Origin: Acidobacteriota bacterium
Lineage (GTDB): Bacteria; Acidobacteriota; Vicinamibacteria; Vicinamibacterales; UBA2999
Direction: 5' to 3'
Assembly: GCA_030650395.1 (NCBI GenBank)
Contig: JAUSDY010000165.1
Span: 1-54,679 of the forward strand
Length of the DNA: 54,679 nt
Each line of letters starts with the position of its first letter. Within the stretch, counting starts at the first letter, position 1. The notes beneath the pieces are model-generated. The model had not been told where the DNA came from, searched no databases, and saw nothing but the letters and a program-made list of their open reading frames with translations. A program made the translations under genes and the position numbers. Of the stretch, positions 32,465-41,397 are shown piece after piece.

Positions 32465-34165
32465 CTATCGCGTGTAAACCACCTTGCCGCCGACAATGGT
32501 GTAGACCACCATCGTCGAGGGGATCTCGTCCTCGGGCACGGTCATGATGTCTTTCGACAGCACGGTGATGTCGGCCAGCTTGCCGGCGGCCAGCGATCCC
32601 TTCAGTGATTCCTCTTTCGCCGCATACGCGCCGTTCCAGGTATAGGACTTGAGCGCTTCGGCGCGCGTCATCTTCTGATCGCCGTAGAACACCGAGCCAT
32701 CCTTCGTTTTGCGGGTAATCGTCGCGTGGAAGTTCGCCATCGGGTCGATGCGCTCCACCGGCACATCAGTCCCGTTGGCGATGATCGCGCCCGTCTTCAT
32801 CAGCTTCTGCCAGACGTAGGCGCCCTCTTCGGCGCGGGCCGGGCCGAGGCGCGCCGGCACGTAGGGCGCGTCTGAGGTGGCGTGAATCCCCTGCATCGCG
32901 GCAATCACGCCGAGCTGCCCGAAGCGCGGAATGTCGGCGGCATCGAGGTGCTGCGCGTGCTCGATCCGCCACCGCAGATCCTTCTGCGCGGCATTCTGCT
33001 TGAACGTGCGCTCGTAGACGTTCAGCACCTCGCGGTTGGCGCGATCGCCGATGCAGTGCACGCAGAGCTGCACGCCGTTGTCGATCGCGATCTTCGCCGT
33101 CTCGGCGATGCTCTCGAGCGGAACCGTCGCCAGGCCCGAGCTCGAGGGTGAATCGGCATACGGCTCCAGCATCAGCGCGCCGCGCGAGCCGAGCGCGCCG
33201 TCGGCGGTGACCTTGATCGCGGCGATCGTCAGGTGATTTTCGTTCAAGCCGACGGCCTTGTATTGCGCCAGCTTCGCGCGCAGGTTGTCGTTGCTGTCGC
33301 GGATCATCACCCACAGCCGGATGCCGAGGAGCCCGTCAGCGGCGGCCTGCTTGTAGACATCCACCGTCGCGAAATTCGCGCCGGCGTCGTGGAAGCTCGT
33401 GACGCCGTTCTCGAGGCTCGCCTTCACGGCCAGCTCGATCTGCCGGCGCGCATCCGCGAGGCGCTCCTCCGGCGTCTTCTTCGCGCGCCAGTCTTCGAGG
33501 GCGCGGTTCACCAGTGCCGAGGCGGTCTCGCGCAACAGGCCGATCGGCCGGCCGGTCGCGTCCTTGAGGATCTCCCCGCCCGCGGGGTCGGGTGTCTTGC
33601 TGGTGAGCCCGGCCGCCGCCATCGCCCTGGCGTTGACGAAGCTCGCGTGGCCGCTGGCGTGGCTGAGGATCACGGGATTGTCGGGCGACACCTTGCTCAG
33701 CTCGTCGTGGAACGGAAAGCCTTCGACGTTGGGCTTGGGCACGCTCGCCCATTTTTCCTGGTGCCAGCCGTTGCCGAGGATCCACTCACCGGGCGTGGCC
33801 TGCTTCGCCGCGGCCTCGACCATCGACACGATCTCGCTCCAGTCCTTCACATCCATCAGGTCGAGCATCGTCTTGGTCTGGCCAAGGCGCATGAAGTGAC
33901 CATGGCTCTCGATCAGTCCCGGAATGGCGGTCTGACCGGCGAGGTCGATGACCTTGGTCTCAGGGCCGACGTAGCGCTGGATGTCGTCGTTGCTGCCAAG
34001 GGCGGTAATGCGATCGCCCTTGATCGCCATCGCTTGCGCTTCGGGTTTGGCGTCATCAACCGTCACGATCTTGCCGTTTCGCAGCACCAGCGTGGCCGGT
34101 TCGACGACCGTGCGCTGCAGGCAGGCGACGGTCAACAGGATGAATAGAGTGGAGAGATGTTTCAC
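32465..34165 (-). CDS. YtcJ/NfdA-like metal-dependent amidohydrolase, probable lipoprotein
   Basis: A 566-residue amidohydrolase-fold protein. Metal and catalytic residues appear in ESHGHFM, FHDAGANFATVDVY, the lysine-containing AAIKVTADGALGSRGAL, CVHCIGDRANREV, EHAQHLDAADIPRFG and NGTDVPVERIDP. YtcJ-type enzymes hydrolyse formamides or amides; the substrate is unknown here. GTG 34165 is preferred because it gives a signal with lipobox LTVAC, so the enzyme would be anchored outside the cytoplasm. The alternative at 34210 would add an unlikely charged leader. It is transcribed divergently from the ADOP permease. Confidence 0.87.
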   Translation of the reverse strand: MKHLSTLFILLTVACLQRTVVEPATLVLRNGKIVTVDDAKPEAQAMAIKGDRITALGSNDDIQRYVGPETKVIDLAGQTAIPGLIESHGHFMRLGQTKTMLDLMDVKDWSEIVSMVEAAAKQATPGEWILGNGWHQEKWASVPKPNVEGFPFHDELSKVSPDNPVILSHASGHASFVNARAMAAAGLTSKTPDPAGGEILKDATGRPIGLLRETASALVNRALEDWRAKKTPEERLADARRQIELAVKASLENGVTSFHDAGANFATVDVYKQAAADGLLGIRLWVMIRDSNDNLRAKLAQYKAVGLNENHLTIAAIKVTADGALGSRGALMLEPYADSPSSSGLATVPLESIAETAKIAIDNGVQLCVHCIGDRANREVLNVYERTFKQNAAQKDLRWRIEHAQHLDAADIPRFGQLGVIAAMQGIHATSDAPYVPARLGPARAEEGAYVWQKLMKTGAIIANGTDVPVERIDPMANFHATITRKTKDGSVFYGDQKMTRAEALKSYTWNGAYAAKEESLKGSLAAGKLADITVLSKDIMTVPEDEIPSTMVVYTIVGGKVVYTR

Positions 34166-34243
34166 GGTTCCGAATAATATCGCCTCTCCACGTCCCGGCC
34201 AGTGAAACATGCGGACGCCGCCATTCGTCTACTTCGAAGGCTA

Positions 34244-34299
34244 GGCGGGTCTTCCGCCTCCGCTGAAGCTACGGCGGGACAAGGAAGACCCGCCTCTAC
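34244..34299 (-). repeat. REP-like hairpin 5 with nested palindrome
   Basis: Twelve-base arms GGCGGGTCTTCC (34244-34255) and GGAAGACCCGCC (34283-34294) are followed by TCTAC. Instead of a TAAA loop they hold a second palindrome with CCGCC/GGCGG and CTGAAGCTACGG, the family also seen at 6522-6547. It lies eight bases before the permease ATG and includes no usable ribosome-binding site. Confidence 0.8.
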
Positions 34300-34306
34300 G
34301 ATCATT

Positions 34307-36835
34307 ATGTGGACACCCTGGCAGGACCTTCGCTACAGCTTCCGCCTTCTCGCCAGGCATCCGGGCTTTACCGTCACCGCGGTGTGCGTGCTCGCGCTCG
34401 GCATCGGCGTCAACGCCGGCATTTTCGGCCTCATCAACGGCATGTTGCTGCGGCCCTTGCCCGGCGCCTCGGCCGACGGCGAACTAATCGGTCTGTACAG
34501 CCACGACCGCACCACCGAGCGCAGCTACCGGGCCTTTTCGTTTCCCGACTTCACCGACATTCGCAGCGCCGGCGGACCGTTCCGGCACCTCGCCGCGCAC
34601 AACCTGGCCATGGTCGGGGTCAAGAAAGACAACAATGTCCGCCAGGCATTCGCCGATGTCGTCGGCACCGGCTACTTCGAGACGCTCGGCGTCCGGCCCG
34701 CGATCGGACGCACCTTTACCCTCGAGGAAGAACGGCCGGGCAGCGGGTTGCGATCGGTCATCGTCAGCTATCGCTACTGGGAGCGCACCGGATTCGATCG
34801 CGGCATTCTCGGACACACCGTCCATATCAACGGTCAGGACTACGGCGTAGTGGGCGTGGCGCCCGAAGGGTTCGCCGGCACGACGTCGATCATGGGGGCC
34901 GAGTTCTGGGTGCCGCTCGGGGTGCACGACGAGATCGAGAACGATTTCGATTCGCGCGAACATCGCCGGCTGAGCGATCGCCAGGCGTACGCGCTCATCG
35001 TCATCGGGCGGCTCAAGCCCGGCGTGACGCCCCCGCAGGCCGAGCAACAGCTCAAGGCCATCGCGGCGGCGAACGAACGTGCCTTTCCGGCCGAGAACCG
35101 CAATCAAGACCTGGTGGTGCGGCCACTCAGCCGGATGAGCATCAGCACCAGCCCCATGGACGACAGCCAGTTGTGGTCGACCGTGGCGCTGCTACAGGCG
35201 CTGGCCGGGGCCGTGCTCCTGATCGCGTGCCTCAACCTCGCGAACATGATGCTGGCCGCCGGCGCGGCGCGGCAAAAAGAAATCGCCATCCGCCTCGCGG
35301 TGGGAAGCGGACGCCTCGCGATCGTCCGCCAACTGATGGTGCACGGAATGCTCCTGTCGCTGATGGGCGGTGTGGCCGGACTGCTTCTGGCGTCGTGGTC
35401 GCTGCAGCTGGCGATCTCGTCGTTCTCGACCGTGCTGCCGATCGCCGTGGTGTTCAGCACCGCGCCAGACAGCCGGGTGGTCGGCGCGACCTTCCTGTTC
35501 TGCACGCTGGCAACCGTCGGATTCGGCCTGTGGCCCGCGCTGAGGCTGGCACGTACCGATGCGGTACCGGCACTGAAAGATCAGGCTGGTGAAATCGGCG
35601 GACGTCTTGGCGGTCGTGTCACCGTACGCGATGCATTGCTGGCCGCGCAATTGGCACTGTCACTGGCGCTCCTGATCGTGAGCGGCCTCTTTGTTCGTGC
35701 CGCATCGGCAGGTGCGGAGGCCGATCCGGGGTTCCGGCTCGAGCCGATCGTCGTGGCTCAAGTCGAACCGCGCCTCGGCGGCTACGACGACGCGCGCAGC
35801 CGCGAACTGCGGCGGGCCTCACTCGAACGGCTTCGCGGAGTGTCAGGTGTGGAAGCCGCCTCATCATCGTCGGTGCTTCCGTTCGGAATCATCTCCATCA
35901 GCGCGGGCGTGCAGCGGGAAGGCCCGCGGCTTACGCACGAAGATCCCGAGGCACGCGGCAAGCTGGTGGAAGCCTTGCAATACGTCGTGGGCTCCGACTA
36001 TTTCCGCACGCTCGGCGTGACGATGCTGCGCGGCCGCGAGTTCACGCCTGCCGAAGAAGCCGGTCCCACCGGCTCGCAGCCGGTGATCATCGACGCGCCG
36101 CTTGCCGCGAGGCTGTTCCCCGATCAAGATCCGGTCGGCCGGGTGCTGCAATTCGGCGCCCAGTCCGGCACCGCCGCCGCGCATCCGATGGAGATCGTCG
36201 GCGTGGCCCCCGGCCTGCGGCACGATCTGTTCTCGAGCGAATTCAGACCGCACATATATCTCCCTTCCGGCGGCAGCAACGCGGCGATGCTGCATCTGTT
36301 CGTGCGCACGGCGGCGCCAGGCGGCGCCGACGGCATCGTGCCGGCTATCCGTAACGAACTGATGGCCGTCGATAGTGAGATGCCCCTGATCCTGGTGCAG
36401 TCATTTGCCGCGATGCACGAACAGAGCGCCGCGGTGTGGATGCTGCGAGCGGCCGCACGATTGTTCCTCACCCTCGGCTTGGCCGCGGGTTTCGTAGCCG
36501 TGGTCGGGTTGTACGGCGTCAGGAGTTACATGGTCTCTCGCCGGACTCGCGAGTTTGGCGTCCGAATGGCGGTGGGCGCATCGCCGGCCGATATCCTCCG
36601 CCTCGTGATGCGCGAGGCCGCGTCCACCACGACGGTGGGCCTCGCCGCAGGCCTCGCGATTGGCGCCCTGCTTGGATTGGTGATGGACCGCTTCCTCTAC
36701 CAGGTGAGCTCGTTCGATCCCATCAGCTTCGTCAGCGCGAGTGCCGCGCTGACGGCGGCGTCGCTCGCGGCGACGCTGGTGGCCGCGCGCCGCGCGGCGC
36801 GGGTGTCTCCGATGGCGGCGTTGCGCGATTCGTAG
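34307..36835 (+). CDS. ADOP-family (duplicated MacB/FtsX) ABC permease
   Basis: An 842-residue membrane protein with two MacB_PCD-FtsX units: the first transmembrane helix near residue 25 (VCVLALGIGVNAGIFGLING), a periplasmic domain, three helices around 280-420, a further helix near 445 (DALLAAQLALSLALLIVSGL), a second periplasmic domain and three C-terminal helices ending RRAARVSPMAALRDS. This full-length duplicated orphan permease, with no ATPase gene nearby, is characteristic of Acidobacteriota. ATG 34307 is chosen since the family begins MW.DLRYS.R.L. Substrate and ATPase partner are unknown; peptide or lipoprotein export is the usual guess. Confidence 0.92.
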   Translation: MWTPWQDLRYSFRLLARHPGFTVTAVCVLALGIGVNAGIFGLINGMLLRPLPGASADGELIGLYSHDRTTERSYRAFSFPDFTDIRSAGGPFRHLAAHNLAMVGVKKDNNVRQAFADVVGTGYFETLGVRPAIGRTFTLEEERPGSGLRSVIVSYRYWERTGFDRGILGHTVHINGQDYGVVGVAPEGFAGTTSIMGAEFWVPLGVHDEIENDFDSREHRRLSDRQAYALIVIGRLKPGVTPPQAEQQLKAIAAANERAFPAENRNQDLVVRPLSRMSISTSPMDDSQLWSTVALLQALAGAVLLIACLNLANMMLAAGAARQKEIAIRLAVGSGRLAIVRQLMVHGMLLSLMGGVAGLLLASWSLQLAISSFSTVLPIAVVFSTAPDSRVVGATFLFCTLATVGFGLWPALRLARTDAVPALKDQAGEIGGRLGGRVTVRDALLAAQLALSLALLIVSGLFVRAASAGAEADPGFRLEPIVVAQVEPRLGGYDDARSRELRRASLERLRGVSGVEAASSSSVLPFGIISISAGVQREGPRLTHEDPEARGKLVEALQYVVGSDYFRTLGVTMLRGREFTPAEEAGPTGSQPVIIDAPLAARLFPDQDPVGRVLQFGAQSGTAAAHPMEIVGVAPGLRHDLFSSEFRPHIYLPSGGSNAAMLHLFVRTAAPGGADGIVPAIRNELMAVDSEMPLILVQSFAAMHEQSAAVWMLRAAARLFLTLGLAAGFVAVVGLYGVRSYMVSRRTREFGVRMAVGASPADILRLVMREAASTTTVGLAAGLAIGALLGLVMDRFLYQVSSFDPISFVSASAALTAASLAATLVAARRAARVSPMAALRDS

Positions 36836-36837
36836 TC

Positions 36838-36863
36838 AGGCGGGTCTAAAGACCCGCCTCTAC
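36838..36863 (-). repeat. REP-like hairpin 6 (AGGCGGGTC stem)
   Basis: Arms AGGCGGGTC (36838-36846) and GACCCGCCT (36851-36859) enclose TAAA and are followed by CTAC. It begins two bases after the permease stop and separates it from the convergent esterase. The stem is shared in part with hairpin 5 on the other side of the same gene. Confidence 0.87.
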
Positions 36864-36890
36864 AATCACGAACAATCACACGAATCAGCG

Positions 36891-37628
36891 TCAGGGGCGA
36901 TTGAACGGATAGCGGTAATACTTGGGGTCGGTCTGTAGCGCTTCCTTCTGCAGGAACGCCCACGCCTGCGCCGTCACGTCCTTCGCAAGCTCCGAGTAGG
37001 AGTGGGTGTGTCCAGGAATTTCCGTCACCTTCGCCGGAAACCCGCGCGCCGTCAGCACGGCCAGCGTGTCGCGCGCCATCTTGAGCGGCACCATCTGATC
37101 CTTCGTGCCGATCCAGATCGCCATCGGGATCTTCCGCTTCGGCACATCCAGTAACGCAGTATCACTCGGCCTCAGCGCGCCCGCATGCGCGGCCACCGCG
37201 GCGAAGTACTCGGATTCGAGCAGCCCGAGCAGCAACACATGCCCGGCGCCGCCGGAGTGGCCGGCCAGGTAAACGCGGCGGGGATCGATCGGGAACCTGG
37301 CCTCGAGAGCTTCCACCAGCTCGCGCGTGAAGTCTGGAGAATCTTCCGGAATGCGCCACGCGCCTTGTTGAAACGCGCCGGGCCCGAAGCGGGCGATGTC
37401 TTTCCACGGATCCATCAGCCCGTCGACGCTGCTGCCCGATCCGTTGAAGAGCACGACGGCCGGCCCGGGACCGCTGCGGCCGAAGCCGTCGGGCACGAAG
37501 ACGCGATAGCTGCGTTCGCGTCCGCCTGAGGAGACCTTCTCCCGTAGATCCTGATCGCTCGCGACAGGCTCAGCGCAAAGCAGCACGCCGGCTGTGAGCC
37601 ACAGAGCGAGCATGCAGCGAGTGGGCAT
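36891..37628 (-). CDS. Secreted alpha/beta-hydrolase (LpqC/PHB-depolymerase-like esterase)
   Basis: A 245-residue protein with a signal peptide (MLALWLTAGVLLCAEPVAS) and an alpha/beta-hydrolase fold. The nucleophile elbow is AGHSGGAGHVLLL, the acid lies in WIGTKDQMVPLKMARDTL, and the histidine in IPGHTHSYSEL. YRVFVPDGFG and GPAVVLFNGSGSSVDG form the first strands and oxyanion region. Similar proteins cleave polyesters or feruloyl/acetyl esters. It follows the amidase on the same strand, separated by 40 bases that hold a REP-like hairpin. Confidence 0.85.
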   Translation of the reverse strand: MPTRCMLALWLTAGVLLCAEPVASDQDLREKVSSGGRERSYRVFVPDGFGRSGPGPAVVLFNGSGSSVDGLMDPWKDIARFGPGAFQQGAWRIPEDSPDFTRELVEALEARFPIDPRRVYLAGHSGGAGHVLLLGLLESEYFAAVAAHAGALRPSDTALLDVPKRKIPMAIWIGTKDQMVPLKMARDTLAVLTARGFPAKVTEIPGHTHSYSELAKDVTAQAWAFLQKEALQTDPKYYRYPFNRP

Positions 37629-37639
37629 CTGAAAAAGGT

Positions 37640-37665
37640 GGGCACCCCATAAAGGGGTGCCCTAC
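37640..37665 (-). repeat. REP-like hairpin 7 (GGGCACCCC stem)
   Basis: Arms GGGCACCCC (37640-37648) and GGGGTGCCC (37654-37662) enclose ATAAA and run into TAC, so the foot C is part of the stem. It lies between the amidase stop and the esterase start on the same strand. Confidence 0.82.
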
Positions 37666-37668
37666 GTG

Positions 37669-39453
37669 TCATTGCGCCTGCGTGGTGGTCGTCGTATCCA
37701 GCTTCGTCGGCTTTCGCAAATGGAAGCCGGCCGCATCCTGATACGCCTTGGCCAGCGCGACGATCTCCAGCTCGCGATACGGCTGCCCGTAGATCACGGC
37801 ATTGGTCGGGCTGCCGGTGTCGGCAAATCCATTCGGCAGGTTGATCGCCGGGTAGCCCGCTGCATTCGCCATCGAAAAATGACGCTGCGTCGGCGACTGC
37901 GGACGCTGCGGCTGCGCCGGTGGCGTCGCGGGCGGTGCGCCGGCCGCGCGCGGGCCGGGGCCGCCGACGCCGGTGTTGTTCGACCCGACGATGTAGACGT
38001 CGACGTGCGAGGTCGCCTTGGCGAGCTCGATCATCATCATCATGCGGGCGCGTTGCTGCTGCAGGTACTCGGGCGCCGACACCAGCCGGCCGCCCTGCGA
38101 GTTGCCGCCGCGCGTGCCCTTCATGCGCCCGGCACGGAGGTGCTCGTCGAAGTAGGCGGTGCGCTCGATGTTCAGGCCGCTGATGTTCGCGGAGAACTCG
38201 GGCACGATCACGGGCACCAACTGCGTGATGCCGAGCCTGCGCAGGGTGTCGAGCGTCTTCTGCGCATTGGCCTTGGCCGAGGCGTTGCTGATGTCGTCGA
38301 ACGAATTCTGGATGATCCCGACCTTCAGCTTCTTGATGTCGAACTGCGCGTTCCAGTTGAACGGCACGTCGGTCACGCTCATGTCGCGGCCATCGGGCCT
38401 GGCGATCGCCTGCATGACGATGGCGCAATCCTCGGCGTAGCGGCAGATCGGCCCAAGTCGATCGAGCGTCCACGACAGCGCCATCACGCCGTAGCGGCTG
38501 ACACGGCCGAAGGTCGGGCGCAGCGCCGCCAGTCCACAACGCGCCGCCGGGCTGAGGATCGAACCGCTCGTTTCCGAGCCGATGCCAAACGCGATACCGC
38601 CCGCGGCGGTTGCAGACGAGGGGCCCGCCGACGATCCGCTGGACCCTTGTGTTGGATCCCACGGGCTCTTGGTCTGCCCGCCGAACCAGTTGTCGCCGCT
38701 CGCCAGCTCGCCGGTCGCGACCTTGGCGATCAGCACGGCGCCGGCCTCGCGCAGCATCTCGATCACGCTGGCGTCGTAGTCGAGCACCTGTTCCTTGAAC
38801 GGCGCCGATCCCCACGTCGTCTTGTAGCCCTTGAGCGAAATGATGTCTTTCGCGCCCCACGGAATGCCGTGCAGCGGGCCCTTGTACTTGCCCGACGCGA
38901 TCTCGGCATCGGCGCGCCTGGCTTCGGCGCGGCCGTGATCGTCGAGGAACGTGACGACGTTATTGAGCAGCGGGTTGTAGCGATGCAGCCGCGACAGGTA
39001 CATGTCGGTGAGCTCGAGCGACGTCACCTGCCGCGTGCGGATCAACTCGCCGAGATTGCGGATCGGCCAGAACGCGGCGTCCTCGAGGTTGGCGGGCCGC
39101 TTGACCGACGGCGCCGCGCTCAACCGGAACGGCTGCTTCACCTTGTTGACGGTGAGGCCGGGCACGACCGGGCTGAAGTGGAACGGCGGCGAGACGTCCG
39201 GCGGAATGTGGAGCTTGCGGATCTCCTCGTAGCCGGCGAGGTTGCGATTGGCGCCCTCGACGAGCGCGGTCCGCTCGTCTTCGGGCAGGTCGATGCCAGA
39301 CAGCATCAACGCGTCGGTGACCATCGCGAGCGTGACACGCTTCGTGCCGGCGTCCTGCATGCGGGCCCACAGAATGCCCGGCGCCAGCGTGGTGCCGAGG
39401 CCCACGCCCGCAAAGTGCGCCATGAATCGCCGTCTCGTCTGGTCGATGTTCAT
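37669..39453 (-). CDS. Tat-exported amidase-signature-family hydrolase
   Basis: A 594-residue amidase. A Tat signal opens the chain (MNIDQTRRRFMAHFAGVGLG). The Ser-cisSer-Lys triad is visible: lysine in IPWGAKDIISLKGY, the first serine in QGSSGSSAGPSSATAAG and the nucleophile in FGIGSETSGSILSPA. A proline- and glutamine-rich loop (about 505-530) interrupts the C-terminal part. Members hydrolyse amides from fatty acid amides to peptide amides; the substrate cannot be predicted. ATG 39453 is preferred to 39537 because of the Tat motif. It is divergent to the MFS gene with only 30 bases between starts. Confidence 0.9.
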   Translation of the reverse strand: MNIDQTRRRFMAHFAGVGLGTTLAPGILWARMQDAGTKRVTLAMVTDALMLSGIDLPEDERTALVEGANRNLAGYEEIRKLHIPPDVSPPFHFSPVVPGLTVNKVKQPFRLSAAPSVKRPANLEDAAFWPIRNLGELIRTRQVTSLELTDMYLSRLHRYNPLLNNVVTFLDDHGRAEARRADAEIASGKYKGPLHGIPWGAKDIISLKGYKTTWGSAPFKEQVLDYDASVIEMLREAGAVLIAKVATGELASGDNWFGGQTKSPWDPTQGSSGSSAGPSSATAAGGIAFGIGSETSGSILSPAARCGLAALRPTFGRVSRYGVMALSWTLDRLGPICRYAEDCAIVMQAIARPDGRDMSVTDVPFNWNAQFDIKKLKVGIIQNSFDDISNASAKANAQKTLDTLRRLGITQLVPVIVPEFSANISGLNIERTAYFDEHLRAGRMKGTRGGNSQGGRLVSAPEYLQQQRARMMMMIELAKATSHVDVYIVGSNNTGVGGPGPRAAGAPPATPPAQPQRPQSPTQRHFSMANAAGYPAINLPNGFADTGSPTNAVIYGQPYRELEIVALAKAYQDAAGFHLRKPTKLDTTTTTQAQ

Positions 39454-39483
39454 GCGGGAAATATCGCATAAAATCGAATCTCT

Positions 39484-40719
39484 TTGCAGAACAGATTGAA
39501 TCAAGCCGCGCTGCGCATCGCGGTTGCCCTCACCCACCGCAACTTCCGGCTCCTCTGGTTAGGCGCGCTCACCTCGAGCATCGGCACCTGGATGCAGAAG
39601 ATCGCGCAGGCGTGGCTGATCGTCACGATGACCGGCTCGGCGTCGGCGTTCTACGTCGGCCTCGACAGCTTTGTCGGCGAGCTGCCGATCCTGTTGTTCA
39701 CGCTGATCGGCGGCGTGGTGGCCGACCGGCGCGACCGCCGGCACATGATGCTGACCTCGCAGGTCACGCAGATGGCGGTGGCGTTCACCCTGGCGGCGCT
39801 GGTCTACACCGAAGCCATTCAGATCTGGATGATCCTGACGCTGTCGTTTATCTCGGGCTGCGGGCAGGCGTTCGGCGGGCCGGCCTACCAGTCGCTGATC
39901 CCGACGCTCGTCGGCAAGGAACATTTGCCGAATGCGATAGCGCTGAATTCAATCCAATTCAACCTCGCGCGCGTGATCGGTCCGATTGTCGCCGGCACGG
40001 CGCTGGCCGCCTTCGGCATGGTCGCGTGCTTCGGCCTGAACGGCATCTCGTTTCTGTTCGTGATCGCGGCGATCCTCGCGCTGCGTAACGTGCACGTGCC
40101 GCCGGCTGCCACCACCAACATGCTCGAGCAGATGAAAGACGGCCTGCGCTACGTGCGCAACTCGCGCAACCTGATGATCGTGACGATGCTCGGGTTCACC
40201 GGCGCGTTTCTCGGTTTGCCGCTGTTGACGTTCCTGCCGGTGATCACGAAAGACATTTTTCACCAGGACGTCGGCTTCTACTCGTGGCTGATGACGTGTT
40301 CGGGCGCCGGCGCGGTGAGCGGCGCACTGATCGTGGCGTGGGTCGGCAAGCACCGCCACATCGGGCGGATGCTGCTGGTATTCCTGGCGCTGTTCGGCAC
40401 GGCGATGGCGGCGTTCTCGCTGTCGAGGACGCCGATCCTGAGCGCGGTGATCCTCTTCATCGCCGGGTCGTTGCTGGTGATGTGCTTCTCGCTGACGACG
40501 TCGCTCGCGCAATTGCTCGCCCCGCCCGAACTACGCGGGCGCGTTGTCAGCATCTACATGGTGGCGTTTCGCGGCGGCTCACCGCTCGGCGGGCTCGCCA
40601 GCGGCTGGCTGGTGACGCAGGTCGGCTCGGCGCCGGCGGTGTTGATGGTGAACGGGGTTGCGTTGGCGTGCATCGCGGTGTTCTTCCTGATCCGCGGCCA
40701 CGGACTGAAGGACATCTAA
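39484..40719 (+). CDS. MFS exporter (EntS/MFS_3-type)
   Basis: A 411-residue, 12-helix major facilitator of the enterobactin-exporter-like MFS_3 group. FRLLWLGALTSSIGTWMQKI opens helix 1, GGVVADRRDRRHMM is the loop 2-3 signature, and QSLIPTLVGKEHLPNAIALN marks helix 5. TTG 39484 is the start that fits helix 1; no ATG lies upstream of residue 36. The last 60 residues are found again at 48325-48504 with four changes. An 18-bp array begins 15 bases after the stop in both places. No regulator or siderophore gene is adjacent. Confidence 0.88.
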   Translation: MQNRLNQAALRIAVALTHRNFRLLWLGALTSSIGTWMQKIAQAWLIVTMTGSASAFYVGLDSFVGELPILLFTLIGGVVADRRDRRHMMLTSQVTQMAVAFTLAALVYTEAIQIWMILTLSFISGCGQAFGGPAYQSLIPTLVGKEHLPNAIALNSIQFNLARVIGPIVAGTALAAFGMVACFGLNGISFLFVIAAILALRNVHVPPAATTNMLEQMKDGLRYVRNSRNLMIVTMLGFTGAFLGLPLLTFLPVITKDIFHQDVGFYSWLMTCSGAGAVSGALIVAWVGKHRHIGRMLLVFLALFGTAMAAFSLSRTPILSAVILFIAGSLLVMCFSLTTSLAQLLAPPELRGRVVSIYMVAFRGGSPLGGLASGWLVTQVGSAPAVLMVNGVALACIAVFFLIRGHGLKDI

Positions 40720-40733
40720 TCCAAGGGATCCTC

Positions 40734-40910
40734 CGGGAGGGCAATTCTTGTCGGGAAGACAACCCTTGACGGGATGGCACTCCTTGACGGGAACGCACAT
40801 CCTGACGGGACAACGCGCGCAACGCGAGATCCCGTCAAGCCCCACCTTCCCGTCAAGAATCATCTTCCCGTCCAGAAGTGCCTTGCCGTCGAGAAGTGCC
40901 TTCCCGTCGT
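40734..40910. repeat. 18-bp array D, opposed arms, downstream of the MFS gene
   Basis: Left-arm CGGGA cores begin at 40734, 40752, 40770, 40788 and 40806; right-arm CCGTC cores begin at 40832, 40850, 40868, 40886 and 40904. Every step is exactly 18 bases. Arms are separated by about 20 bases (ACAACGCGCGCAACGCGAGA). Units conserve an 8-9 base core and vary in the rest. No gene is needed to explain it; frames across it simply repeat DGKALL. Confidence 0.93.
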
Positions 40911-40918
40911 GCTCCGAG

Positions 40919-40955
40919 CTACAGAGAATCGAGAAAAGCGAGGAGCGCACGCCGC
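40919..40955 (-). repeat. Left boundary repeat: 3' end of a di-haem peroxidase-like gene
   Basis: On the minus strand it encodes RRALLAFLDSL and a TAG stop, identical at protein level to the end of the gene at 54199. The 37 bases match 54199-54235 at 32 positions. No more of that gene is present here, so this is a duplicated tail or a site-like end marking the left limit of the accessory island. Confidence 0.75.
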
Positions 40956-40960
40956 GATAC

Positions 40961-41361
40961 TTACGACGGGGCAATGCGCAGGGTTCTGAAGAACCGGCCG
41001 AAAAACCCTCGCGGATATGTCAGCAGGCCTCCGGTCTGGACGAGGCGTGAGCGCCGACCAGGAAATCCACGGGCAAACGCTCTCGCCTCGCGGCGGACGG
41101 TCGGAAGCGGCGCCAGATGCGACCGGCTTCGAGAGCTGCGGCGCTATTGAGGCCGTCGAATTCGACACCTGCCACGATGATCGCTTTCGCGAATGCGTCT
41201 GGAGACGAGAATCGCGCAGACACTTCAGCCCACACGGAATCGCAGGCCACGAGTCGTCCGGCGAGTCGAGCGCGATCGAGGGCCCGGTGCGCCCGGCTGT
41301 GGCTGGCGGATTTCGAGTCGAGGGCATCGAGCAGGATGTCAGCGTCGATTGCAGTGATCAT
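40961..41361 (-). pseudogene. VapC-like PIN-domain toxin with C-terminal frameshift
   Basis: From ATG 41361 the frame gives a PIN domain: AIDADILLDAL with the first acidic residues, ACDSVWAEVSARF with the second, and LPVDFLVGAHA with the third. It then breaks at about 41045 and stops early at 41020. The +1 frame continues QTGGLLTYPRGFFGRFFRTL to a TAA at 40961, which is the normal VapC ending. A single base has been lost, or the read is wrong. No VapB lies upstream, where the CRISPR array begins 37 bases away. It abuts the island's left boundary repeat. Confidence 0.8.
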
Positions 41362-41397
41362 GACGGCACCATACTTTAGTTGGCGCAGGATTCTCCA

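Noticed and set aside
40734-40910. The 18-bp arrays as CRISPR arrays
   Set aside because: The period is 18 bases, the variable part is only about 9-10 bases, and the array changes orientation in its middle; this does not fit CRISPR repeats and spacers.
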